Shown: positions 48,357 through 59,381 of the stretch, one piece after another | How the letters are laid out: each line of letters opens with the position of its first letter | Position numbering within the stretch: position 1 is the stretch's first letter | NCBI RefSeq assembly: GCF_004027225.2 | Contig: NC_044278.2 | Location: forward strand, 79,620,923 to 79,684,922 | From: Strigops habroptila | Taxonomy: Eukaryota > Chordata > Aves > Psittaciformes > Psittacidae | Direction of reading: 5' to 3' | DNA length: 64,000 nucleotides | Made by a program: the position numbers and the translations under genes | Notes under the pieces: model-generated | What the model was told of the DNA's origin: nothing | Database searches by the model: none | What the model saw: the letters and a program-made list of their open reading frames with translations, nothing else

Positions 48357-51300
48357 GTAACGGCGGCGCCGCTGCCTTTCCCCCTGAGCCCCCGCCTCGG
48401 AGCGGCCCGGTGGTGGGTACGGGGAGGGCGGGCGTACGGACGGCGGCTGCTCGGAGCGCCCCGCCGTGCGGCCCGCAGCACTGACCATTCTGGGTTTGTC
48501 TCTTTTGAGAGCTGGCGGCTCCGTGTTGGGAAGAGAGTTGGGGTGTGCAGTCCCTTCTCCAAGGAGGAGTCTCCTCTCCTCGGGTGTTGAGGGTCCCAGG
48601 CTCCGGGAGAAGGGAATCCCTCCCCCCGGGGGGGCTGTTCCCGGCTGCGGGCGAGATTTATTGCCAGCGTTGGGGTAGGTGGAAGCGCGTCTCCCCCACC
48701 TCCTGGCGGCTGTTAAGAAGGGGCTAGGAGCCACGAAGTCCCCTCCGTGCCGAAACGTGGGTGCATGGCTCCAGGGTGAAGGTTTTGGGGTTGGCTTTTT
48801 TTTTAGTTCCGGTATCAGTAGGATAATCTCTTAAAATGCTATGTGTGTTTGTATTTGAGCGTGGTGCTGTGTGGTAGAGGACAAGTGGAACAAAGAGGAG
48901 ATGTGTGACCAAGTGGATTTAAAAAGCATTGAGCAAAACTGCAACGGTCTGGAGAAAGTTTCCGTTTCCTCTTTCTGACCCTTTCTCGGCCCCTTTCTCT
49001 TCTCCCTTGGGAAGTGGAGGGCTCTTATTAGTCTGTTATTCTCTAAAAGCCCTGGAGCTCATTTCATAGCTATCACTAATTGCTTCTCAAATTCTTTGCT
49101 CATTCCCCACTACTCGGTTTTTTTTGTTCTTTTTTTTTTTTTTTTTTTTTAAACTTATTTCCTTGCTCTCCAGGACAAAGCAAACCTCTTAAACCACAAC
49201 AGTGATAAGGGAAGAAATATCCTTTTATGTTTGTATTCTGGCATTTACTGTCCGGTTACTTTCTATCTCACGTGGCCTTTACTCCCAGGCCTTTTCTGCT
49301 GGAAAGATAACAAATGGACACATTTGATATATATATATCTATAGTATGTGTAGTGCTGGTAGTGAAAGTCACTGGACATCTCTGTTTTCTCAACTATCTT
49401 AACTCTGAGAAAGAGTTACCATGTTTTGTCATTTTGTGGCTTTTCTCTGGAAACTGAGCAAGACCTCCTGGCTGTGGTCCTGTTACCTATCATTTTCTAT
49501 TTATCTGTTTACTGAAAAAGGGGGGAAGAACACAAATTTACTGTATCTGTAATACAGAGTGGACACTCTTGAAAAAGAGGAGAGTAAAATTATACTGACA
49601 ATGCATTTGCTATTTGAATCTGATCCTAGTGACTTTCTAATCTAAACATTTGATAGATTCGTTAGGTATTCACTCATATTTTGCTATAAAGCCACTGGAT
49701 TATTTTAAGCCACTGTTTCACACTTCCACTTATCTTCTGAAGTTGGCCAGGAATAGGTGTTCCTGAATTTGTACTGGAAGAGATTTCCATGCTCTACTTA
49801 TTTGGTATGTTGTATTAAGGTAATATATTAGCATTATGTAAGTGAATCTGCTGGTGATATCTGTGATAAAGTATTTGAATGCTTTCGTTTTTAGATGCAT
49901 TAAGTTGTTTAAATTTTGCCAAAATTGACAGTTCTGGCTGCTGGGTTTTTTTAATATGTATCTTTGTCTCTAGTTTGGAACTTCATTGAAAAACTTCATC
50001 AGAGAAAGCTCTTCGCAAGAGTAAGGTTAGAGGAAAAAAAAATGTATTTAGTTTAAATTAAGGGAAAAATCTTGCTGGTTTTGTCCTGTCTTGTAGGGGG
50101 AGCAGAAAGTGTTGTGGAGGGTTGACATATTCTAATATTTGTGTGATTTGTAGCACAGGCTTCAAATTGAGTAGGAGGACCAACCTAGAGTCATAGAATC
50201 ATAGAATGGTTAGGGTTAGAAAGGACCTTAACATCATCTAGTTCCAACCCCCCTGCCATGGGCAGGGACACCTCACCCTAGACCATGTTGCCCAAGATGC
50301 TGTCCAACGTGGCCTTGAACACTGCCAGCAATGGAGCATTTACCGCTTTGAGCAACCCATTCCAGTGCCTCACCACGCTCACAGTAAAGAACTTCTTCCT
50401 TACGTCTAACCTGAACTTCCCCTGTTTAAGTTTAAACCCATTACCCCTTGTCCTGTCACTACAGTCCCTGATGAAGAGTCAAAATGTACTTCTTTCTATC
50501 CCTGCAAAATTTGCAAAGAACTGACTGCAAAGTAGGAACTATTCACTGCTCTTAATGGTGAGGGGATAAAAAGAGATATTGAAGAGAAACTCACTCAATA
50601 ATGTCAACCACTCATTGTTTTTAATGAAGCAGAAATCTTGGGGGGAAGGGGGGAGTGTTAGCCCATTTTGTTAGTGTGAGCAGTGTTGTAAAGTATATTG
50701 CCAAGATGTGCAAATAACCATTTATAATCAGAGTTAATTGCCTGGATAAATTTCATGTTTGTTACCTGAATGTTCTTTTAACACAGTCTGGACTATCTTC
50801 TATAACGTCTATATTCATAATTAGCAAGCAGATCAGAAGCCACCTGCATCAGGCTGTTAGGTTCACTTGTCGTAGGAAGACTGAAGGTCTCTTCTGTTGG
50901 TTTGGGTGTTGACAGTTTGCTTGGGCTTCAGCACACAATTTTGTGTGTGTTGAAACCCTTAGGATGTCTGGGGATGCATTCACTGATACCTGTGTGCCTG
51001 CTTGAACATGCGCCTGCTCCTCCAATTAATGCTGCTTGAAGGTCCAGAAGTGCCTTCAAGGCAGCATAGATGTGTATAGGATGTGATTTTGATCTGCATA
51101 GGAATTGCTTGGGGGGTTCGGAGGGGGGAATTAGGAAATAGCTCAAAACCACCTAGCTGATCAAGACTTCTCAAGTAAGCTGTAGTCTTTCTAGACATTA
51201 TGGTTGATAAAAGGAACTGAAACTATGCTGTAATTCAAGGGAAATGCTTTTTTAGTAATGAGTATGTCGCAATCCTCCACCTCCTGGGCTTGTCACAGTC

Positions 51301-54300
51301 GGTGGCTCAGGGACTCAGTGAAGGGCAGCAGCACCCTCAGCCATTGTGTGACATTTCAATAGCAGCTTCTGCTGTTGCTGTGTGGTTTGCTTTGTGTGGG
51401 TCCTGAGACAACAAAAGTATAAACCTCAGCCCTGAAATGAAACTTATAAAGGTGTGTAAATCAGAAGCACTGTACCCTGGAGAGTAATGAATGTGACTTA
51501 CTGTTTTGCTAGAGATATGGAGTAATCATTCACTTGCAGGAAGTGTGCTTCCATGTCAGTTTTGGGGTAATTGAGGGTCTTGCTCCCCAGGGGGGAGATC
51601 TGCACTCCTGAAATGTCTTTTCCTGTTTGGATTATTTTGCATTATTTTGCTCTGTATCCTATCATCGCCATCCGTATAACTATTCTCAGGCTGTTTCTGA
51701 GTCAGAAAGAGGTATAGCTAGAGTAAAAGTTGGGGCTTTTTTCCTTGTAGCTGCTGCTGGGAAAGCTAGAGAATGCTCTTTTCTGGCAAAGAAAAGCAGT
51801 CAGTAACAAGATTTTATTATATATGTAATTGAAATTGTAATATTTATACATTTGCAAAGCATTGGTGTGCTAATGCTTGCATTAATCGTAAAAAAAGCCA
51901 CCTTAATTGGAGGTGAAAGTGTGCAGACACTTGGAGAAATTGCTTAGTCTCTCTCTATTCACACCTTTGGTAACTTGAGTTTCTGTTTGTGTATAGGCAA
52001 ATCCTTTGGCTCCCAGGACTGTTATATGGGAGGTTTTAAAAACGTTGTGAATCGTGTAATGAGACAGAGGCATAAATAGTAAATTGGAGAACAAGCTGGT
52101 AGATCTTGGCCTTGATTCAGATCCATGTGTATTTCAGTGGTAAAATGGTTGGGTTTTAACTTGTGCAACCCTGATGATATGGGTATGATTACTACAGGAC
52201 ACATCTAATCTGTTTTCCCAAGTGGTTATCAGCTATCCTTTCCAGTTGCTTGCTTCTTCCTGCCAGCATTTTATTTTTCCTTTTTAGTTTGACTGCTTTA
52301 CTAATAAAATGAAAGAGGAAGATCTTGGGTATGATGAGGACTTCTTTTAAAATTGAACGGATTCTCTTGAACTTGGGCTTTAAGTGCAACACAGTAGAAT
52401 CTAAAGTAATAAAAACTGATATTTCTGTGTCTCAAAGCACATTTCTTAGACAAAGACAGGGGTGGAGGAAAACCAAATAATTATTTCTAAGACCCCTAAC
52501 ATAGATACTAGTGTTAAGTCTTAAGAGATTTGAGAGTGTGTATTACAGTAAGCTGTAACAGAAGCTGCAATAAAGCATAGATAGAGAGGAAAGCCTTTTT
52601 TCCTCTGTATCATATTTGGTCCCTGTATGCATACTTACTTTCAAACAGGGTTTATACTTACTTTCAAACAGGGTTTATACTTACTTTCAAACAGGGTTTA
52701 TACTTACTTTCAAACAGGGTTTATAGTTAAATGACAAGAGAGAATAATGCATTGTCATTAATATTTTCTAAAAGTTTGTTTACTCTTCTGTTTTGGAAGA
52801 GAAGGGGAGGGAAAGCTTCTTGGAAGGATCTGTGTCTGATTGGAATATTTAATCCTTCAGTTAGCTGCCCCGTTCTTGGGTAATGACTTATTTAGTAGCA
52901 ATGCATATCTAGCAGGAGGCTTGAATTAGTGATTGCTGGTTCATGTTTCTGCTCTGTGGTTTTGGCCCTTACCCTTTTCAAAGCTGATTTCCATGAAGCC
53001 GATTATGTGCAGGCTAATCTGTAATACTACCTGTTTCAGTGACACCTCTTCCAAGGCAAAGCGCTGGTTGTTGCCAGGAGCAATCCCTCTTTGCCTCACT
53101 TTTGGAAATTGGTTAATGCATGTCTTTTGGTCTCCTTCTACCTCGGGAGGCAAATGCATTTCCTTAGAGTGGTTGGCTGCAGTTCCTGGAGGTTGTGGAG
53201 TGAAGGGAAGGGTGCCTGTCATACTGTATATTAATGAGCTCTTGAAATCAAAGACCTTAGTTTTGCAAAAACTGTTATACATTTGGTGCCTTCGATAGTA
53301 GGGAAGTTTGGTGGTGTGAGTCAGGAGGTCACTCCTAGCTCGCCCTGTGAAACAAGTGTCGCTTTCCTGCAAGACCAGACTTTCGCTGAGTGATGGAGTG
53401 GTGTATTTTCATATTCTGTTACCTGAAAGAGTGTTAAAGTATTCATAGTGTCTTTCTGTTTGTTTTCGTTTTTTCCCCTCTTAATACCAAAAGGTGCGTC
53501 ACCCAGTCATCTGTGTCAACAGCCATGTATTCTGTTCTATTTGTATTGAAGTGTGGCTGAAGAACAATCATCAGTGCCCAGCTTGCAGGATTCCCATCAC
53601 GCCTGAAAATCCTTGCAAGGAAATTATAGGTAAGGATGACTCTAGGCTTTGAAATAACTTTCTGGTATTTACTGCCGGAGGAGATTCTTTTGAGTCCAAA
53701 AATATCTGGGTATTTTTTTTTTCTGCTGTGTGTTTTTTACCAGCAGCTACTGACTTGAAATCTTTCCAGAAGCATACATAATAGCTACAAGATAAAAACT
53801 CCAAAGATGACGTGTATATTAATGGCTAGATAATTCAAAGGCATCAAGTGCCCCATGGCTTTGATGACTGCTTTTTAAATCTTGGTTGGACAGTGAGGAA
53901 AAAAAAAAAAACCAACCATCCATGCCTCTTGCTTGAAGTACTCTACCTATGCTTTGCAACCTGGCGACCTAAAAGAACAGCATTTAGCTGAGAAATAATG
54001 TACTTAAATCCAGAATCTTGAGTATATGGTCTTTTTTCTTTTTATTTTTTTATTTACTTTGTTTTGTTCAGCATTTCCTCCCTTGTGCTTTATTTATGAG
54101 AAAATGTCTCTTAGCACAGAAATAAGACAAAGCTGCAACACCTGACTGAGGACCTGAACTTCCCCAGAGCTAGGAAATATTGCGATCTTTATTTGGCATA
54201 AAATGTCAGCTCTGTCATTTGGTTCTGAGAGAAAAATATGTATGAACAGCCTCACTTTAGAAACTCACTCTGTCTTGTACAAATTAAATATATGCTTGAT

Positions 54301-57300
54301 TTCCCCAACCCACTCCTCCCTCTTAGCTCTGTTTTAATAGATGGTCTTTAATAAGACAGGATTCTGTCAAGGAAAATACAAAGTTAAAAAATTCAAAAGT
54401 TGTCTGCTGTGAGGCAGGATTTTGACTTCCAAACATCACTAGTAGATACTCCCATTTAACCTGTTCTGAAAATGAAATTCCTTTAAATCTTCCATGGTTG
54501 TAGATTGGTCCAATGTTACCTGTATTTGTAGTTGATAATACGAAAAGCGCTGTAAAGTGCATCCCTAGTGTTCAATTGACTGAAAAATAAACAATACTAG
54601 TGTTTCTTTCATCCTTTGCTGCTTTAGGAGGAACAAGTGAAAGTGATCCTGTCTTTAGCCCGACAGTCAGAAAACACCTACGTAAAACAAGGCTTGAATT
54701 GCTCCACAAAGAATATGAGGTAAGGACATGGGGAGTGTTGTGACTTTCCAGATGAACTGCAGCTGTTAAGTTACTGCATACAACTGGTCCTTTTGCTTTG
54801 AGTCCCGTTGTTATTAATTTAATAAATTATTTAATTTAATAAATAATAAAGTCCCGTAATTTTTAATTAAGACATGCAATAATTACATGAAACTTGGCTG
54901 CATTAAAATCCTGGCTTCTGGCTAAGGTTATGAGAGAGCATTTGCTGGTGCTTGAAGGGGTCTTGCTGAAGACATGATGTTATTCTTTACATGCTATAGG
55001 TAGCCAGGCACAGCCAACGATACAGTTTTGTGGGAATTCCACTGCCAGGTGGTATGGGATGGTTTTCTTTATGCAGATTGGGCGTTGAGGGCTTTTTGTT
55101 TTGTCTTCGATACAAATGCGAACATTTCCTGAAGTAATTCCCTGTTGCTCAGGGATACTAAATTCCTTCTTAAAGAATATTGCCCACTGTAACCTTCTGA
55201 TGTAGGTTAATTTTTATCATTGTTGCTTTTTTGTTTCCTGAAGTGACTGCTTGAAAGTTTATCTTCACTCTCCTGATGGAAAAGATATTCTCTTAGGAAC
55301 AAGGTGAAAAGATGTTAATAAGGAATATATTTAGTTTATTTTCTCATCTGTTGTTTCCTTAGTAGCAGCAATGTGAAGACATCCCATATTTTGTAAGGAA
55401 ACCTGTCTCAGGGCGGAGAATGGGAGAAAGGAAACGGACACTGTATATATCCTTACACTGGGGAAATAAGGGCTATCTTTCATGACAAGATTGCCTATAG
55501 CTCAACTTCTTTCACCCTCTATGAAAAGAGGAGTCAGGAAAAGGAGCTTTCATGTCTTTCTATTGAATCAACTCCAAAATCACACAGATAAGCATAGGAT
55601 AACATAAATCTCTTCAAAACCCCTAAATTTAAAATGATTGTTCTCCTGCTGGTGGTAATGGTGGTGGGGAAGCCTGGTTGTTCATGCAAATATGCCTGGG
55701 ATTTATGTAAATGCTGTATATGGCCTCCTTTAGTAATCTGACTTTGCACAACTTCAATATTTAAGTTCATGAACAGTGTAGAAGACATGTTTTCAGGATA
55801 AATTCTTTCTTTTATCCCTTTAACAACAGGCTTTTGAAGCTTCTCTGTGGCTTCAGAACGATATGGCTAAGAGCTTTGTTCTTTGCATTTTGAGAGTCTT
55901 TCCTAAGATGTTACTACTTTAGCATAGCTGGAGCAGCCTCTTCCAGACATTGTTCTGTCCATTTTGAATCTTGAGGCTTTCAGCATCCGAACATGTGATG
56001 TTTCAGAATGATATGAGAAATATTCTCAAATAACAGCAAATGAGTCAGCAGAAGACGACCTTAAGAACACTCTTAATACAGGAAATCCTCCCACAGAGTG
56101 CCCTAATAATAGATTCATGTTGCTGAATGCTTTGAAGCTTTTGGTCTCCCCGACGGTTTGTTCAGGGTCCTTTATGTAGTCAAAGGATTCCCTTCACTAA
56201 AGCCTTCACTATGCTTGAGTGTGCAGGTTGATTAAAATCCTGCCTAAAGCACAATACATAAACATACTTAGATATATGTGTGAGTGAAGGCGTGCATCTG
56301 GGCTTGCCAGAACCCGTGTTTCTGAAGTGCTGTGGGAACTTGCCAGTATTATTTAATTAATCTCGTGCATTATTTTAATTCCTGTGAATTTCTGACACCG
56401 TTAGGATGAAATAGAATCCCTGCAAAAAGAAGTGGAAGATCTGAGAGGTAAAAATCTCAGTTTACAGACACAGCTGAAATCTCTTCTGGATCCTACGGCA
56501 TCAGCTTTGTCGTGCCAAAATGAGGAAACTAGCCAGTCAGCAAATGAAGCAAGTACCAGTGGCCCAGAAATCCCAGAGGAATGGAGCAAAAAGCTGAAAG
56601 CTGCCAATGATATGTATGAAAAAGTGATGGATAACATGGAAAAGCTAAAGGAGGTAATAAATACATTTCTTCAGCTACCTTGTAGTATAACTGTTTTGTG
56701 TTACTTAAACAGGAGTGAGAACTAGCATGACCTTTGGGTACTTCATAGATCCAGAAGAAAGAGTTAAAAATTGAATTCCAGTGACTGTTGGTGTATCGTA
56801 GTATTTCCATAAAGCCTTCACAAGTGTCAGATGTTATTGCTTGTTCTAGTGAGTCTTGTGTGTGACTCTTCTTCAACTCCTCTGTCACTCTGTGGCTGGG
56901 TAATTGCATTATAGTAGCACTTGTCACCAGTATTGATGACCAGATTTTTCAGGCTTGCAATAATCTATATAATATATCTATTTTACAACATTCAGTGGCC
57001 AAACACAGTACAGTTGGCTGAGGCAGATTTTGCACTATTGCCCTCCCTGCTAACCAATATTTTTGGTGCAATTTGCTGAGACAGAGTAACTTGACCCTTT
57101 GACCGAAAATAGACAAGCTTCAGCATTTTATGACCAGAAGATCCTTTACTGGAAACCTGCGGCTTTTTTATACATCTTGGATGTAATACAGGAGAAAACC
57201 TGATACTGCAGAAGGATTGATGCAGGAATTAGTCATGTAAAAATATGTCTAAACAAAAATATCTTGCAAAATCTACCTGCGGTCACAAGAAGGATCGCCT

Positions 57301-59178
57301 CAAACATTGAAGAAGAGTGACATTTCAAGACTTAATTTGAACGGCAAGGTAGAAAGAACTGGACTTGCATTTATTCAAGATGCTGCCTTTATTTCTTCTA
57401 TTAACAATCTTGAGTTGCCTCCGCAAAACTGAAGCATTATGTGTTGGAGGACTCTGTTTGTTTGTTTGAAAAGCAAGAGCTGTTTAGTCACAACAGCGAG
57501 ACCTCTTTCCCATATACACTCAACCTGGAACCAGAAACCTTATCCCCTAAAGTACATGACCCAGGAGCTTCAACCACCCATATCTTCCCAGTGAGACAGG
57601 GTCTAAAACCAGACTGAGTCAAGAAATAGCAGTCACCTTTATCATTTAATGTCCTAGAGCAGAGACTCCCAAAGTAGGCATTATTACAGAGTGGAGTCGT
57701 AACAAGTATGGAAGTGGTGATACGAACCCAGTAGTAGAAATACTAGACAAAGTACACTCATAAATAATGGAGTTACATGAACTCGTTGATCTACATGTTG
57801 TGCTGCAAGTGGGGATCCCTTGCAGGTTACAGGTTTGGAGAGTAGAGCACTCTCAGGAAGAAGGACACCAAAGAGGTTCCGTCCTGCCTTGTCATGTGCC
57901 AGGTGATTGCCCTACCCACCAACTCTATGCAAGTCATGCAATTTTCTATTAGATTGTGAGGCTGGGGAAACTGTGTCTCTGGAAAGGGAGAAAGGTCTTG
58001 TCCATGCTGTCAAATGGTTTCATGCTCTTTTGGAGCAGAGGTATCCTGGATTCTTACTCATTGCTTTCAGGACAGTTTTTTGTGCTTTTATTTTTTAAAT
58101 ACCAAATGGTTGACATGTCACGCACCCAAGCCCTGGGCTCACCCTTCCCAGTCCTTCTTTACCAAAAGTCTCTATTTACTCTATCTGCCCCTAGGAATAT
58201 TGTGGTGTTGAGGGTGGTGGTGTTTTGTTTTGGGTTCATTCTTTTCTTGCTCCATTCCCCCTACCCTCCCCACTCTCCGCCTCACTTGGAGAGGTTGATG
58301 GCGCTATCTGTATAAGCATTTAAGGTTTTCTGCCTCTCTTCTTGCACTGTTCGATGCTTCTGAAAAAGTACATTTCACTCCTGAGCCCAGTTGCACGGGT
58401 CCTTCTTTCTACTTGTTAGGATAGTGGCATTGATTGTTCTGTAAAACAGAGGCAAGAAAATTTCTGTTTATATGAAGTGTCTTGTTAAGGGTGTCTGCTT
58501 AACTGAGAAGAAGGAATTGACCTCAATTCAAGGAGTAAGAAGGGTTGTGTGTCAGGAGTCTTAATCACAACATCCTGGAAGAAAGTGAAGAAAGACTGCA
58601 AATAGCTTGTCGTAATGGATTTACATCCACAGGATAACTATGCTTTAAAAACAAGCCAAAAAACACAAAGTAATCTTACTCTAATTTGGAATGGGGGAAG
58701 CTGTTCAACATTAGTTTTGCTGAACCCTGCACATTGTAATGTTAATGTACTTAATGTATTTAGTCACGTGGAAAAAACAACATGGAATTGCCATTAGTAC
58801 ATCTCCTTAATGACTTTCTGTGCTAACTAACATAGCTGTATTTATTTCCCTAGATAGGACACTTGCAATGTATTTTGGGAATATAAATAAAAAATGCCTG
58901 TTCACTCTTCAGTTTTGCAAGCCATTTCCCATGATGATTTTTAAGTGGTATCCCTGTCTGAAGGCTGTTTCCTGCCTTCACATTTCTAGTTCTGTCTCTT
59001 TAAAAAGGAGAAACAGCTTGTCCTATAAATATTAGAAGTAATTTCTGGTTTACTGTATACTTATTTTTTTTCCCTTTTCTTCTCCTTAGGCAAATAAGAA
59101 ACTGAGCACAGAAAACAATAGCCTTTTGAGAGAGAATTTGCGACTAAAAGCTGAAGTCGATAATAGATCACCCCAAAA
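48285..59178 (+). CDS. OBI1: OBI1/RNF219, RING E3 ubiquitin ligase (5' part)
   Basis: This is the ORC ubiquitin ligase, which in human cells ubiquitylates ORC3 and ORC5 on chromatin and promotes firing of selected replication origins. The coding sequence is join(48285..48356, 53494..53629, 54628..54719, 56405..56653, 59090..59178): 638 bases, 212 codons plus two bases. The C3HC4 RING is complete: Cys18, Cys21, Cys31, His35, Cys38, Cys41, Cys52, Cys55, with canonical spacing. Residues about 85-130 and 160-208 are rich in Lys, Glu and Leu in heptad-like order, fitting the family's coiled coil. Identification rests on close agreement with the known vertebrate protein, such as [31 protein letters not shown] and [16 protein letters not shown]. 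The human protein is about 726 residues, so roughly 70 percent lies in a last exon beyond the right edge. All splice junctions are GT/AG and phases agree; no stop or frameshift is seen, so the gene looks functional. Confidence 0.96.
49131..49150. repeat. Homopolymer T-run in intron 1
   Basis: About 20 consecutive T, preceded by a broken T-rich stretch from about 49119. On the minus strand it would be a poly(A) tract, but no retroposed body is recognised next to it. Confidence 0.8.
50191..50480 (-). mobile_element. CR1 LINE 3' end in OBI1 intron 1, antisense
   Basis: About 290 bases from the terminal TCATAGAATCATAGAATGG through CATCTAGTTCCAACCCCCC, GCCATGGGCAGGGACACCTC and AGTAAAGAACTTCTTCCTTA, truncated after ACTACAGTCCCTGATGAAG. 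It covers only the end of ORF2 and the 3' UTR. It is inserted against the direction of OBI1 transcription and is far from any splice site. Confidence 0.95.
52631..52725 (+). repeat. 23-bp minisatellite, about four perfect copies
   Basis: The unit GGGTTTATACTTACTTTCAAACA (23 bases, shown once) starts at 52648, 52671 and 52694 with no mismatch, is preceded by a 16-base partial copy ending at 52647 and is followed by a partial GGGTTTATA to 52725. Complete identity suggests recent expansion. It lies in OBI1 intron 1, about 770 bases before exon 2. Confidence 0.95.
53494..53629 (+). CDS. OBI1: OBI1 coding exon 2
   Basis: 136 bases encoding residues 25-69 plus the first base of Gly70. It carries the remaining RING ligands: Cys31, His35, Cys38, Cys41, Cys52 and Cys55 ([15 protein letters not shown] and QCPACR). 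The acceptor is AAAAG before GTGCGT and the donor is ATAG then GTAAGG, phase 1. The RING is thus split between exons 1 and 2, as expected for this gene. Confidence 0.97.
53630..54627 (+). other. OBI1: OBI1 intron 2 (1.0 kb)
   Basis: AT-rich, with no recognised element. It contains a T-run near 53711-53719 and an A-run near 53899-53910. The acceptor is TTTGCTGCTTTAG. Confidence 0.9.
54628..54719 (+). CDS. OBI1: OBI1 coding exon 3
   Basis: 92 bases that complete Gly70 and encode up to Glu100. It contains the basic segment [19 protein letters not shown], strongly conserved in the family, which leads into the coiled coil. The donor is GAG then GTAAGG, phase 0. Confidence 0.96.
54720..56404 (+). 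other. OBI1: OBI1 intron 3 (1.7 kb)
   Basis: AT-rich, with a TAAT/ATAA-rich patch at about 54812-54870 that contains a short duplicated AGTCCCGT motif (54800 and 54851). No transposon or gene is recognised. The acceptor is CTGACACCGTTAG. Confidence 0.85.
56405..56653 (+). CDS. OBI1: OBI1 coding exon 4
   Basis: 249 bases, exactly 83 codons, residues 101-183. It begins [20 protein letters not shown] (coiled coil), passes through a variable Ser/Thr/Glu-rich linker around residues 131-158 and returns to a helical segment ending NMEKLKE. The linker differs much more from the human protein than the flanking helices do. The donor is GAG then GTAATA, phase 0. Confidence 0.95.
56654..59089 (+). other. 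OBI1: OBI1 intron 4 (2.4 kb)
   Basis: No gene is recognised. A tRNA-SINE-like segment may be present around 57.82-57.95 kb (listed separately). The acceptor is preceded by a strong pyrimidine tract (TTTTTTTTCCCTTTTCTTCT then CCTTAG). Confidence 0.85.
57825..57960 (+). mobile_element. Possible old tRNA-derived SINE (weak)
   Basis: AGTAGAGCACTCTCAGG at 57841-57857 resembles the tRNA A-box region (GTAGAGC). GGTTCCGTCC at 57875-57884 resembles a B box (GGTTCRANYCC), about 35-40 bases downstream as in tRNA genes. The following TCATGTGCCAGGTGATTGCC and TGCAAGTCATGC could be a decayed SINE body. I cannot name the family, and the match may be coincidental. Confidence 0.2.
59090..59178 (+). CDS. OBI1: OBI1 coding exon 5
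   Basis: 89 bases encoding residues 184-212 plus two bases of codon 213. It covers the conserved [20 protein letters not shown] end of the coiled coil. I place the donor at AAAA then GTATGT; the next exon should start with the base completing a Lys codon. Ending one base later would break the GT rule. Confidence 0.93.
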
Positions 59179-59311
59179 GTATGTGAATATTTTAAAAGCT
59201 ACCATATTTTATTTATAGACTGTTTAACTATTGTAGGACTTTAACCTGAAACTGTGGTGGTATACATGGTGTTGCATATGTGGATTTTGGAATTTTTACC
59301 CTCATAGACTT

Positions 59312-59381
59312 GGGTGACAAATGTAACTTACAGAATAGCAGCAAGTGGGTGACAAATGCATCTTACAGAGTAGCAGCAAGT
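59312..59381 (+). repeat. 35-bp tandem duplication in intron 5
   Basis: Two adjacent 35-base copies (59312-59346 and 59347-59381), both beginning GGGTGACAAATG and ending TAGCAGCAAGT, with only a few internal differences. Confidence 0.93.

Larger units (their letters stand above)
47880..48750. promoter_or_regulatory. CpG island promoter of OBI1
   Basis: Composition changes abruptly from AT-rich to very GC- and CpG-rich at about 47880 and returns to AT-rich after about 48750. The island spans exon 1 and the start of intron 1, as expected for a housekeeping cell-cycle gene. A GC box (CCCGCCCC, Sp1-type on the minus strand) is at 47997-48004 and a related CCCGCCC is at 48102-48108. No TATA box lies close to the start codon. 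The transcription start itself cannot be fixed from sequence. Large open frames on both strands within the island are caused by high GC content and low stop frequency. Confidence 0.85.
48357..53493 (+). other. OBI1: OBI1 intron 1 (5.1 kb)
   Basis: The intron starts within the CpG island and becomes AT-rich after 48.75 kb. It contains a long T-run near 49131-49150, a short TA run near 49328, an antisense CR1 fragment (50191-50480) and a perfect 23-bp minisatellite (52631-52725). It ends with TTTTTTCCCCTCTTAATACC and then AAAAG before exon 2. No other gene is recognised in it. Confidence 0.85.

Noticed and set aside
48057..48734. A 225-codon minus-strand open frame across the OBI1 promoter island
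   Set aside because: It is Arg/Ala/Pro/Gly-rich, overlaps exon 1 in antisense and is explained by the low stop frequency in GC-rich DNA. No family resemblance is seen.
56405..56725. Exon 4 reading through into intron 4 as an alternative end
   Set aside because: The donor GAG/GTAATA is good, the next exon matches the family, and the extra codons after 56653 resemble nothing in OBI1.
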